This document shows, one piece after another, positions 23,332 through 31,918 of a stretch of 64,000 nt of DNA. A program made the translations under genes and the position numbers. Each line of letters opens with the position of its first letter. Position 1 is the stretch's first letter. Below the pieces are notes generated by a model that saw only the letters and a list, made by a program, of their open reading frames with translations, made no database searches and was not told where the DNA came from. The stretch is from Siphonodentalium dalli (lineage: Eukaryota; Mollusca; Scaphopoda; Gadilida; Siphonodentaliidae), in assembly GCA_032622095.1 (NCBI GenBank), contig CP136064.1:51840073-51904072 (forward strand), read 5' to 3'.

Positions 23332-24060
23332 GGACCCGGAACCTACGTCACTAATGTAATCGCTATACCCCAAAGCGGTTTTAATTTTAAAGTTGTTTAA
23401 AACAACAATTGACGTGTGTCTGACGTGATAAACTAGTACATTAGTAATGTTTAAAAACTCATTTTTATAACCGGAAATTGCAAGGAAAATAGGTACCGAT
23501 TGTTCGATTGTGCCCCTATTTTAACAACAAACACGCCTCAACCATTTAAAGGCCCACTTAATTTTCGAATGACCAGATTACATTAAACACAACGTATCCC
23601 ATATTATCCACCAAGTGATAGAGATTCTCAGATTCATTCAAAGACCCCCCCCCCTTGTCAACCCAGAATGTATCAGAATTCAAACTACTAAGAGATAGAG
23701 TTATTCTCCTTTTATAATAGACTTTATAGTAAAGTTTGGATCAAAATTAATCACAGAACACACCTCAGTACCTCGACAAAAACGTTATGTTCCCAGTTTA
23801 TTCGACCGGATCAGTTGACAATACAATGATTTTGAACTTCCTCTTTCAAATGGTATATACTATGGAATATGTTGTACATAATGTGATCTGGTGGTTCGAA
23901 AATTAAGTGGGCCTTCAACATATGTTCGTAAATGCACATTGTCCCTTCCACTCTCAAGTACAATAATTCAATAACTCTTGCATCATATTATTATCTAGAT
24001 CATCATAGTTGTATATAACGACAGTTTGGAGATTACATTAGTGACGTAGCTAGGTTCCTA
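23332..24060. repeat. Nested pair of inverted repeats
   Basis: Outer pair: ACGTCACTAATGTAATC near 23346 with GATTACATTAGTGACGT near 24032. Inner pair: AAGGCCCACTTAATTTTCGA near 23550 with TCGAAAATTAAGTGGGCCTT near 23897. The inner element, about 370 bp with about 55-bp arms, looks like a MITE inside an older one. No coding sequence. Confidence 0.75.
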
Positions 24061-24146
24061 CCCCTGGAAAAGTATTCGCCCATTCGACGGGAGTAACGCG
24101 AATCATAACTGACAACTATAATGATATTGTTTAATTTAATTTTCAG

Positions 24147-24256
24147 CTCCTTGTGTCGACTCTGAACAAACCACGTGCTCAGATTTCGCCATTTTGTGTG
24201 AAGTATTGCCCGGCGTCAAGGCATCATGCCCAGTGACATGTGGTCAGTGTGAATGA
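24147..24256 (+). CDS. Terminal ShK exon with stop codon
   Basis: The acceptor TTAATTTTCAG ends at 24146; phase 1 entry. It encodes a full six-cysteine ShK module (PCVDSEQTTCSDFAILC, SCPVTCGQCE) and stops with TGA at 24254-24256, four bases after the last cysteine codon. This fixes the 3' end of the coding region: TSP1, ShK-TSP1, TSP1, ShK, ShK. No AATAAA lies between the stop and the element inserted at 24376, so the polyadenylation site is probably beyond it or atypical. Confidence 0.9.
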
Positions 24257-24263
24257 TCCGTAA

Positions 24264-24375
24264 ACTATCTTGGTCAGTTCATACATATAGTTATCATTGC
24301 CAACAATTTATAAAGCTTTGGTGGACAATATAATACTACTAAGTCCTCCCCGTCAAATCAAGTTTGACCTCAAGT
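24264..24375. repeat. 125-bp tandem repeat unit, left piece
   Basis: TCAGTTCATACATATAG, AGCTTTGGTGGACAATAT and CCCCGTCAAATCAAG recur at 29400-29640 (GTCAGTCCATACATATTACA, AGAGCTTTGGTGGACAATGT). The array starts about 8 bp after the stop codon. It is interrupted by the element at 24376-28099 and by MITEs. Confidence 0.75.
24370..24375. repeat. 6-bp target-site duplication TCAAGT, left
   Basis: Repeated at 28100-28105. A sister repeat unit near 29622 reads CTCAAGTTTCTTAGAAT uninterrupted and acts as the empty site. A 6-bp duplication is the size made by Polinton/Maverick integrases. Confidence 0.8.
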
Positions 24376-25189
24376 TGATGATACAGGGCCTGTTTGGGGC
24401 CATTTCAGGAACGATAACTCTATCCGAAGTACATTACCTATATTCTCAGCAGTACTCCTGTTGGTGTTAGTCTAGACAGTTTGTGACGTCACGGAAGTGA
24501 CCTATATTCCCCCGCCCACGTATGAGGTCACGACCTGTATTCTCCCCGCAGTCCGCCCACGCGTCGGTCTATTTGTATACCGGTTGGGCATGTCCAAAAA
24601 AAATTCAAAAACTTCAAAAATTTCAAAACTTTCAAAAATTTCAAAAATTTCAAAAATTTCAAAAATTTCAAAAAATTCAAAAAATTCAAAAACTTCACAA
24701 ATTTAACAAATTTCAAAAAAATCTAAACAAAATCAAATTTTCCCAAAACTTCAAAAATTATACAAAATTCAGGATTTAGTCAAAAATATGGCTTGTTGCC
24801 ATTCATCGGAAAGCTCTGGGGGTACGGTGGTGAGCGCCACCGAAAAAAGCAAGTGAGCGAGGGAAAAAAGAGAAAAATAACATGACATGTGGTACATACT
24901 ACAATTTATTATATTAACTATTCACTGTCACTTTCGTCCGAATTGTCATCACTTTCGTCAGATGTGTCACTTGTTTCGTCCATGAACTTTTCTAGCAATG
25001 GTCTGTACTTTAATATTGACATTTTCACTGCATCACGATCTTCATATATTTGTCCACTTTATCCATGACACTGTTGTGCAGAGTCCCATTGCGCAGCCAC
25101 ATGTTCTTTATTATTGTCCAAGCATAAACATTCATAAATAGCCTCATGCCTTCAGTTTTAAGATCTGTACTTTTAAGGTCCTTGTCAGC
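24376..25189. repeat. Left TIR of the Polinton-like element
   Basis: It includes, from outside inward, a CCCGCCCACG promoter-like GC stretch, an array of TTTCAAAAA units at about 24603-24760, and a 50-bp motif shared with hairpin MITEs (24768-24817). The 3' end of a zinc-finger gene on the - strand follows. It is shorter than the right TIR mainly through fewer array units, a 13-bp deletion in the gene copy and no ATGAATTT expansion. Confidence 0.85.
24603..24760. repeat. TTTCAAAAA minisatellite in the left TIR
   Basis: About 15 units of a 9-bp A-rich word, mirrored as TTTTTGAAA in the right TIR at 27665-27880. It produces the Lys/Phe/Gln and Phe/Leu/Lys shadow frames on both strands. Not coding. 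Confidence 0.85.
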
Positions 25190-25624
25190 TTGTACTTTTG
25201 CCTCTTTTTCTGTCGAGCCATTTTCCATATACGTTTCCACGTTATCACTCCATGCTTCTTGTGCTTTATCTCTACTCTCATCACACAAACTTTTGAAGTA
25301 TTCATCTTCATTCGATTTAATTTTCTTATTCTGACTATCATCCATGTCCTCAGTTAATTTTCGTTTTAACTTATTTTCTTGGCACCAGTTTTTTACATGT
25401 CTCTGGACATCATGCTGATCTTCGAACAAAAGCCCGCAGTCATTGCAAGGGTACGACATGTCTTCTCGAATGCCTATGTTTTTATGGTTTTCTTTATTAA
25501 TTTCATTGATCTCACCAGGTGTCCTTATGTCCTTAGTATAGCCATTATGTTGACCCTGGGGCACAATATAATTATATGTCATGCCCTCCCGTTGACCAGG
25601 GAGATCTCTGTCATCATATTTCAT
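25025..25624 (-). CDS. C2HC zinc-finger protein of the Polinton-like element (frameshifted end)
   Basis: 199 codons from ATG at 25624. The start overlaps the ATPase stop by the four bases ATGA. A zinc finger with C60-x2-C63-x12-H76-x4-C81 (YPCNDCGLLFEDQHDVQRH) is followed by a basic patch (NKLKRKL, NKKIK) and an acidic-basic helical region. The frame ends early at 25025. Compared with the inverted copy of the same gene end in the right TIR (27198-27496), it lacks 13 bp between short GAAG repeats, which shifts the frame and removes the acidic Asp/Ser/Glu tail. Role unknown; DNA-binding is inferred from the finger. The left TIR boundary (25189) falls inside this gene. Confidence 0.7.
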   Translation of the reverse strand: MKYDDRDLPGQREGMTYNYIVPQGQHNGYTKDIRTPGEINEINKENHKNIGIREDMSYPCNDCGLLFEDQHDVQRHVKNWCQENKLKRKLTEDMDDSQNKKIKSNEDEYFKSLCDESRDKAQEAWSDNVETYMENGSTEKEAKVQADKDLKSTDLKTEGMRLFMNVYAWTIIKNMWLRNGTLHNSVMDKVDKYMKIVMQ

Positions 25625-26628
25625 CTCATTCCGTTGATCCGGCTATTGTTGTCATCACATTTCACCACATTCTGTTCATCTGGGTGCTTGCTGTCCTTAT
25701 GGAGATTATATTTCATGCCATTCGATTCACCCATATGTTGGTTCGTGTCCTCTTTTAGCACATTCTGTCGCAGCCGTAATGTGTCCGGGGTTGCGGCTTT
25801 TAAATCCACCAGTAGGTAACCGTGCGGTTCACTCGTCGCTTCCGAAAACTCTCGCATCATACGTTGAGGGCATTCAGGATAAATCTGTCTTGATAATGTT
25901 GAAATTAAACCCTTGTCAATTGGATTATTGAACAATACCAAATATTGACAATTTCGTCGTTACGTCGGATCTTTGTTGTAGTAGAAATTCTGGTTCAAAC
26001 TTATCAAAGATAAGTTCAAATGGTGACTTCCTTCGGAATGTAAATCATTAACTCTCTGGTCTTTTGATGAAGTTTGCATCAAGTCATCGAGTACAACTAG
26101 ATTTTTATACTGGGGGTTGATAAGAGAATCCAAGTTTGCTGGTATTCCCCGTATAAAGTTGACCTGAGGGGTGACGGTATACTTTATGTCATCATATAGG
26201 GGCTGCCAATATTCATAAAACCATATTATTCTGTCAGGTGCGGGTGATATTTTTGAGGCAGACTTTTGTAGCAAGGTTTTCACGAAGTACGTCTTCCCAC
26301 TAGATGTCGGTCCACTTACACATGCCGTGAATGGATGCTTGAAAATAAAATCTTCTTGGACATTGGCCATTGGATCATCAAAGCAGGATGTTATGTCGCT
26401 TTGTTGCTGTTTCCCCTGCTGGTGTTGTAGTATCTGGTGTTGCTGTAATGGCTGTTGTTGTGGCTGATGATGCTGCTGCCTGTTGCTGCTGCTGCTGTTT
26501 GTTGCTGCTGCTTGGTGCTGCTGCTGTGGGTGTCGGTTAACAAACTCAGTGTGCTTAGATTGTACATGTCTGATCAAATCATGGTTCCGCACATACTCAC
26601 TAGAGCAAATTGAACACTGGTGCTTCAT
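25621..26628 (-). pseudogene. A32-like packaging ATPase with N-terminal C2H2 finger, one in-frame stop
   Basis: 335 codons in one frame from ATG at 26628, broken by a single TAA at 25960-25962 (codon 223). Residues 5-26 are a C2H2 finger (CSIC...HVQSKH). Residues 35-76 are a Gln/His-rich linker encoded by a CAG/CTG microsatellite. From about residue 90 an FtsK/HerA-type ATPase follows: Walker A GPTSSGKT at 106-113, Walker B NLVVLDDLMQ at 176-185 and GSHHLNLSLI at 200-209. After the stop come the conserved YLVLFNNPIDK and GYLLVDLKAATPDTLRLR. Such ATPases pump viral DNA into capsids in Polintons, adintoviruses and NCLDVs. As read, the product is truncated, so the gene is probably dead or needs readthrough. 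Start supported by finger position. Divergence of the class is not estimated. Confidence 0.85.
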
Positions 26629-26692
26629 TTATACTTGACTAAAATATCTCGTGGGTATATGGCTTTCATTTATACAAATGTTCCTTATAACC

Positions 26693-26794
26693 TCAAATCT
26701 GTCCTGTATTGACGGCGGCGGCGTTTGCCGGCGGCGGCGGCGATTGTTCCACCGGCCTTTCAATAGCCTTCGAAAATTTAGGTAAATTACTCAT
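26693..26794 (-). CDS. 33-codon proline-rich ORF
   Basis: It starts at ATG 26794, overlapping the stop of the preceding ORF by ATGA, and ends at TGA 26693-26695. The product begins MSNLPKFSKAIERPVEQ and continues into PPPPANAAAV encoded by a GCC repeat. It ends 64 bp before the ATPase start. It may be the residue of a longer gene deleted between GCC repeats. No family recognised. Confidence 0.45.
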   Translation of the reverse strand: MSNLPKFSKAIERPVEQSPPPPANAAAVNTGQI

Positions 26795-27012
26795 TTTAGT
26801 TCAGTGAATATGTCGTTTGGAGTTTCCTTTTTAACTTTTCCAATGTTTGTCTTCTTCGCTCTTCCTCCTTTTATCTCTTTAACTTTTATCTTCTTAGCTC
26901 CGGGTTTCCTTATAAGTTTTTCAGGTTTTGCTTCAGTCTTGGGTAGGTCCTTCGAGTCATCGTAGGGTACATATTTATCAAGATCAAAGTCATAATAGTA
27001 AGGAGTCCCCAT
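26791..27012 (-). CDS. 73-aa basic protein of the Polinton-like element
   Basis: Starts MGTPYYYDFDLDKYVPYDDS. From residue about 30 it is strongly basic (KKIKVKEIKGGRAKKTN), like a small nucleic-acid-binding or core-type protein. It overlaps the upstream frame by 23 nt and the downstream 33-codon ORF by 4 nt. I do not recognise the family. The compact overlaps argue that it is real within the element. Confidence 0.55.
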   Translation of the reverse strand: MGTPYYYDFDLDKYVPYDDSKDLPKTEAKPEKLIRKPGAKKIKVKEIKGGRAKKTNIGKVKKETPNDIFTELK

Positions 27013-27197
27013 TCCGGCTAAAGTTCAAAGTGTACTCTGAAGTAGTAATTTTTATAGGCGCCAAATTACCATCCAAGACGTATACCCTTATAAACTGCGG
27101 GTCAGTCCTCGTAACGCGCACGTAAACGCCGCCGGCGGCGGCGTATGCGGCGGCGGTTGCGGCGGCGGCGTATGCGGCGGCGTTTGCGGCGGCGGCG
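26990..27197 (-). pseudogene. C-terminal remnant of an unidentified viral-like ORF
   Basis: Open frame ending at 26990 with VRVTRTDPQFIRVYVLDGN and a final NGDSLLL. Upstream it runs into an Ala-coding GCC/GCG repeat (27125-27197) that abuts the right TIR at 27198. The gene start is therefore missing. The fragment could be the end of a structural gene, but I cannot identify it. The open frame continuing to 27241 inside the TIR is antisense to the duplicated zinc-finger gene and is not original. Confidence 0.5.
27125..27197. repeat. GCC/GCG repeat at a deletion junction
   Basis: Strongly GC-rich trinucleotide tract in an AT-rich region. A shorter version lies at 26708-26742. It abuts the inner end of the right TIR, marking the likely join formed when the internal genes were lost (inference). 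Confidence 0.7.
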
Positions 27198-28099
27198 GCT
27201 GACAAGGACCTTAAAAGTACATATCTTAAAACTGAAGGCATGAGGCTATTTATGAATTTATGAATTTATGAATTTATGCTTGGACAATAATAAAGAACAT
27301 GTGGCTGCGCAATGGGACTCTGCACAACAGTGTCATGGATAAAGTGGACAAATATATGAAGAATGGTTTTGAAGATCGTGATGCAGTGAAAATGTCAATA
27401 TTAAAGTACAGACCATTGCTAGAAAAGTTCATGGACGAAACAAATGACAAATCTGACGAAAGTGATGACAATTCGGACGAAAGTGACACTGAATAGTTAA
27501 TATAATAAATTGTAGTATGTACGACATGTCATGCTATTTTTCTCTTTTTTCCCTCGCTCACTTGCTTTTTTCGGTGGCGCTCACCACCGTACCCCCAGAG
27601 CTTTCCGATGAATGGCAACAAGCCATATTTTTTACTAAATCCTGAATGTTGTTTAATTTTTGAAGTTTTGGGGTTTTATAATTTTTGTGAAATTTTTGAA
27701 ATTTGTGAAGTTTTTGAAATTTTTGAAATTTTTTGAAATTTTTGAAGTTTTTGAAATTTTTGAAATTTTTGAAATTTTTGAAATTTTTGAAGTTTTTGAA
27801 ATTTTTGAAATTTTTGAAATTTTTGAAATTTTTGAAGTATTTGAAATTTTGGAATTTTTTGAATTTTTTGAATTTTTTTGGACATGCCCAACCGGTATAC
27901 AAATAGACCGACGCGTGTGCGGACTGCGGGGAGAATATAGGTCGTGACCTCATACGTGGGCGGGGGAATATAGGTCACTTCCGTGACGTCACAAACTGTC
28001 TAGACTAACACCAACAGGAGTACTGCTGAGAATATAGGTAATGTACTTCGGATAGAGTTATCGTTCCTGAAATGGCCCTAAACTGGCCCTGTATCATCG
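27198..28099. repeat. Right TIR of the Polinton-like element
   Basis: Inverted copy of 24376-25189. It carries an expanded ATGAATTT tandem at about 27251-27276 and a longer TTTTTGAAA array (27665-27880). It also carries an intact copy (27299-27496, + strand) of the zinc-finger gene's C-terminal frame, ending in an Asp/Glu/Ser-rich tail. It ends at 28099 before TCAAGT. Confidence 0.85.
27299..27496 (+). pseudogene. Duplicated 3' end of the zinc-finger gene in the right TIR
   Basis: Reads MWLRNGTLHNSVMDKVDKY, then NGFEDRDAVKMSILKY and an acidic tail (DESDDNSDESDTE). It is the same segment as the end of 25025-25624 but without the 13-bp deletion, so it preserves the undamaged C-terminal frame. 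It has no promoter or start of its own and is a TIR by-product. Confidence 0.8.
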
Positions 28100-28140
28100 T
28101 CAAGTTTCTTATAATTATATGGGTCAGTCCATACATATTT
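28100..28140. repeat. 125-bp tandem unit resumes after the element
   Basis: Starts with the right TCAAGT duplication (28100-28105) and continues TTCTTATAATTATATGGGTC, matching the unit junction near 29470-29490. A second unit begins GTCAGTCCATACATATTTAA and is itself interrupted by a MITE. Confidence 0.7.
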
Positions 28141-28310
28141 AATGAATCGAGCATGGCTCAGAGTTTACTACGCCAATGTATCGTCCTGAGGGAGTGATGC
28201 TGTTCCCGATGTTGGGCGGAAGGATCTATATCACTCCCGAAGGGGGGCACTAAATTGGAGTGGTCAACGACAATACACGCTCGAATCATTATATTTTATC
28301 GAACAACGTC
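28141..28310. repeat. GAGCATGGCT-type inverted element, divergent copy
   Basis: Bounded by ATGAATCGAGCATGGCTC and ACACGCTCGAATCATTAT, imperfect inverted ends. Related by its ends to the hairpin at 28822-28958. Loop unlike that copy. Confidence 0.5.
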
Positions 28311-28821
28311 TTTTCAGTATATCATCTGCATCCAATTCACCGGGGATTTGTTCTTACCTGTTGGTTTGCAGATGTCAATGTGACCAAGACCAAATTGATA
28401 ATTTTCAATCAAATCAAACTGGAATATTTGATGAAGTAATCACAACACAAAAGAACATTTCATTAGTTATTAGTTTACCAAAGTATATATTAGAAATATA
28501 CAAAAAAAAAAAAATAATAACGACCCGAATTTTTCAAAATATTCATCCGGAAGCCGAGCGACTTTCTGAGACGAAGTAAAATGTGGATGCGCTATTGTGG
28601 GACGTTTTTCATTAATCGGCCGGAATTATCACTTCAGATGATTATTTTGCTGCCACACATCGAACTGAGCAACAAAACGCAGAATTCTGAAAATCTGCGC
28701 ACGGTGAACTCAACTAACTCAGTACAACGCAAACAATTTATCAGCATGAGACATAAGTGTTCAACGACAAGCGCATAGCCGTGACGTCACATGCCAGATA
28801 TGAATGGGACTACTTAATAAA

Positions 28822-28958
28822 TAGAGCATGGCTTGGAGTGAAATACGCCGATATAGTGCATAGTGAGGTTGTGTAGTTCACGACGCGAAGCAGAGTGAAC
28901 TACACAACCGCACTATGCACTATATCGGCGTATTTCACGACAAGTCATGCTCTAATTA
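28822..28958. mobile_element. 137-bp hairpin MITE
   Basis: Near-perfect palindrome. The arms contain GAAATACGCCGATATAGTGC and GCACTATATCGGCGTATTTC, then TTGTGTAGTTCAC and GTGAACTACACAA around a CGACGCGAAGCAGA loop. The flanks ATAGAGCATGG and CATGCTCTAAT form outer ends. Confidence 0.85.
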
Positions 28959-29399
28959 TTATATTGTATCGAACAAATATTTTGATTTAGCAGTAGGAAA
29001 CTACTATTTTCAACTTTTACTAAGTTCAGACAATTGATGTTCGCCTTACTGAAGCTTTAATTTGGCTCAGCGGCGAAATAACAAGTAGTTTCAGAACAAA
29101 GTTTGATGTAGTGTTCGTTACTATTTTTAGTAGTCAAAACTACATATGCATAGTGCACGATGGGAGAGACTTGAAGGCGTAGTATACAACTACGACTAAT
29201 AGAGTCGAGTAGCCAACCAATCGGAAAGCTTGATTTCAATAACAAAGTCACGTGAGATACAATATATGTATGTAGTGCCCGGATGTAGTGCCGACCATCT
29301 CCCATATGAACTCTACACGGAATAGGGGTACAGCTTTCATTAATTAGAAGGTGGGAAAGTCACTTGAGATAATATATTACAATGTGGACCCACATATAC

Positions 29400-29640
29400 A
29401 GTTATCATGTGTCATTATCATCAAAAGTTTATGAATCAAATTGGTCGGCAATATCATACCACTTCCCCGTCAAATCGGTTTCTTAGAATTATCTGGGTCA
29501 GTCCATACATATTACACTGTTGACCAATATATACAGTTGTACATGTGGCATTATTATCAACAGCTAGTTTAAAGAGCTTTGGTGGACAATGTTATACCAC
29601 TTCCCGTAAAATTAATTTCGGCTCAAGTTTCTTAGAATGT
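29400..29640. repeat. Two further 125-bp tandem units
   Basis: Contains two copies of the CATACCACTTCCC and AATTATCTGGGTCAGTCC type blocks. The last unit reads CTCAAGTTTCTTAGAAT intact and serves as empty-site reference for the element at 24376-28099. Confidence 0.75.
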
Positions 29641-29722
29641 ATACCGCGAGGTGAGTGGTTTTAACTTGTATGTAAAACCCTTCGGGTTTTACACAAGTTA
29701 TGACCACTCACCTCGCGGTTAC
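29641..29722. repeat. Perfect short hairpin
   Basis: ACCGCGAGGTGAGTGGTTTT and its near-complement with ACCACTCACCTCGCGGT. The inner stem AAACCCTTCGGGTTT is terminator-like in shape but lies in eukaryotic repeat DNA, so no terminator function is inferred. Confidence 0.8.
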
Positions 29723-30162
29723 ATCTCCATAAAAACAGTCCACATGACAGTTAATCCTGATATAAAATAGTAGGATCTGTCGGTATGTACGCGATTTTTC
29801 TCCAAGACCCCTGGACTGTTTTCAAATAAGGTTTACTGACTTAGGGTGCACAGGCGGATGTCGTAGTGGCGTTGGCTGTTTAATTATTTTTTAAGGACGT
29901 GAATACACGATCTTCGTATGGAGTGGTGTCCAATATAGAAGTACAACATACCTAAATATGTATGAGAAATTTCATCTGCAATCCCGCGTTGGAAATTTCC
30001 AACTGGCACCTCACAATTCCAACAATCCTAACACGCGGTTGGTTGGAAAATTCCAAACTAATTGTCATTTTTTATGTGATAGATAAAATGTAGAAAACAA
30101 TGCGCTTTTGCCATGGTCTATAATCATCATTTTATTTCGCAATAAAAGTTATTTCACGTCAA

Positions 30163-30656
30163 AGGCACGTGAGGACTTAGTTGTCGAAAATATTCATATT
30201 TGTTCCAATCACCGTAAACAGAAAAACATTAAAACGCATACAGTTTCGTTCATATATACCATGACCATCGCGTATACAGCATGTTATCATAAAGATTTAC
30301 TATATTTTACCTAAGCAAGAGCCTGACTGTGTTACAGAAGACAACACAATGCTGCTGGCTAATCACACACAAATGGCATAAACGCTCTTTATTCGTTCCA
30401 TATCAGGAATTCACCCACAAAGAACGCTCTTTATGTTTACCATCATAATATAAACAAACACCAGAAAAGTAACTTTTTATGCTTTTGTTTACATAACAAT
30501 GGTCAAATATATGACAATAACATACTGTTTATGCGATATTTCTTATTTGTATACGGACAAAGTCTGTCTACATTTTGTTGTTCTTTCTGTTTGTGGCGGT
30601 TTTTGACGGGTGGAAATATTTTCACAGGATACCCACCGCCAAGGCCAACCGTACCT
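30163..30656. mobile_element. piggyBac-type MITE family A, copy 1
   Basis: About 495 bp. Ends are AGGCACGTGAGG and GTACCT before TTAA (left flank TCAA, one change). Internal landmarks shared by all copies are CATAAACGCTCTTTATT, AAGAACGCTCTTTATGTTTA and GTTTGTGGCGGTTTTTGACG. Other copies: 31919, 36354, 37430, 41195 (partial), 42550 and 54474. TTAA flanks are diagnostic of piggyBac transposition; no transposase here. Confidence 0.85.
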
Positions 30657-30662
30657 TTAAAA

Positions 30663-31914
30663 TTGATTGGTAAATCAGGTAAATTTTAACATATTTTTTG
30701 GTCCAAAAATTGTAACCGCTGTTGTGTTAGCCATGAACCCATTGTCGCCACGTCAACTAAACTACAACATATGTATACACTATACCAATGATTATTCCAA
30801 TATCTTATTGTTTTCTTTTCAGTTGTGTTCCTGAGACAACGTTCGAGACAAATGTACAAATGTATTTCCCATCGCCATAAAAAAGTGGAGTTTGAGTCAG
30901 GACGGACACTACATGTACATAGACGATCAACTATCGGCGATTGCATTACAGTAATAAGACACTACATTTCCAATCGATAATGTTGACCCCGTACCGGTAT
31001 AGGCATCTGTCAGCAGCTTGAAGCAGCAATATACATCATAATTATGGAAAATCGGACAAGGAATAGTTCAAGCATGAGCTCCAATTTCAACAAGAGGTTT
31101 CAACACGGGTACCGGTACATGTATATCTCCACGCGGCGGCAAATTAAATTATTGGCAGGATGAAACCAAATAAGAAATAAACAAGCAGTGTTTTTTTTTA
31201 CTAAAGTTGACAGTGGTTAGCATTCTAGTTTGGCAATTAATCGATTCTAATGACTGAAGCGGCATTTCAAGAAATGGTGTTGATATGGGATTATGGGAAC
31301 CATCTAATCGGATTGTGTACCTTTAACTCCGACTATTCAACCCGAGCCCACAAATTCACAGAACTCTTCAAGTCTAAAAATTAAAAGACGATTAGTAATC
31401 TGTCAACTTTCATCAGGTTGAGGCTATATCAGCGATATTCCATGTACCCAGTACCCACCCATATGTCTATATAAGGTTCATGACCACTGCCCCAGCTCAC
31501 GAACGGAAGCTAATTAAATATCAAAACACGCATGTATTCTTCAGGTGAAATTCATTGTTATACATGTATATGTCTTACTTGCATATTTTGATATATTGTA
31601 CTATGTCACATCTGCTATACCAATTAACATAATTAAATTGAATTGAATTAATATATTATTAATATAAATATTTAAAAACCAATTCGGGACAAACATAATT
31701 AAAGCGACTCAAAACGTTTAGGTCTCAATTGAACCATTTTAACACTAAATGGATGCTCCCACAATGGTCTATTATTCATCGTGAGGAGAGCTCAAGAAAT
31801 TAGCAGGATTAAAAGGATTCCTACCCATTGGTGGTAAATGTTCTGATAATAAGTTCAATGGCCGTTTGTTGAACTTATTATCTGAGCATTTACTACGGTA
31901 ACTATTGTCAATGA
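30663..31914. other. No gene recognised
   Basis: AT-rich stretch; only small imperfect inverted words (for example ATAATAAGTTCAA near 31846 and TTGAACTTATTATCT near 31869). Confidence 0.5.
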
Positions 31915-31918
31915 TTAA

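Larger units (their letters stand above)
24376..28099 (-). mobile_element. 3.7-kb Polinton/Maverick-like element with long TIRs
   Basis: Terminal inverted repeats of 814 bp (24376-25189) and 902 bp (27198-28099) are flanked by a 6-bp TCAAGT duplication. The outermost bases are TGATGATACAGGG and its complement, with one mismatch at the first base. The internal 2 kb is packed with - strand ORFs: an A32-like packaging ATPase, two zinc-finger proteins (one fused to the ATPase), and small basic and proline-rich ORFs, joined twice by ATGA start/stop overlaps. This is virus-like gene packing inside an animal genome. No polymerase B, integrase, protease or complete capsid gene is present, so it is a deletion derivative or a new miniature class. 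Class assignment is inference from the ATPase, TIR length and target-duplication size. Confidence 0.8.

Noticed and set aside
24497-24779. Lys/Phe/Gln-repeat and Phe/Leu/Lys-repeat frames in the TIRs (also 27558-27978)
   Set aside because: Products of the TTTCAAAAA minisatellite, open in several frames.
27125-27200. Alanine-rich frame continuing from 26990 to 27241
   Set aside because: The outer part lies in the right TIR antisense to the zinc-finger gene copy, and the Ala run is a GCC microsatellite; only the part below 27125 may be original coding.
29664-29700. Terminator-like stem AAACCCTTCGGGTTT
   Set aside because: It is the tip of an 82-bp hairpin in eukaryotic repeat DNA, so a bacterial-type terminator is not plausible.
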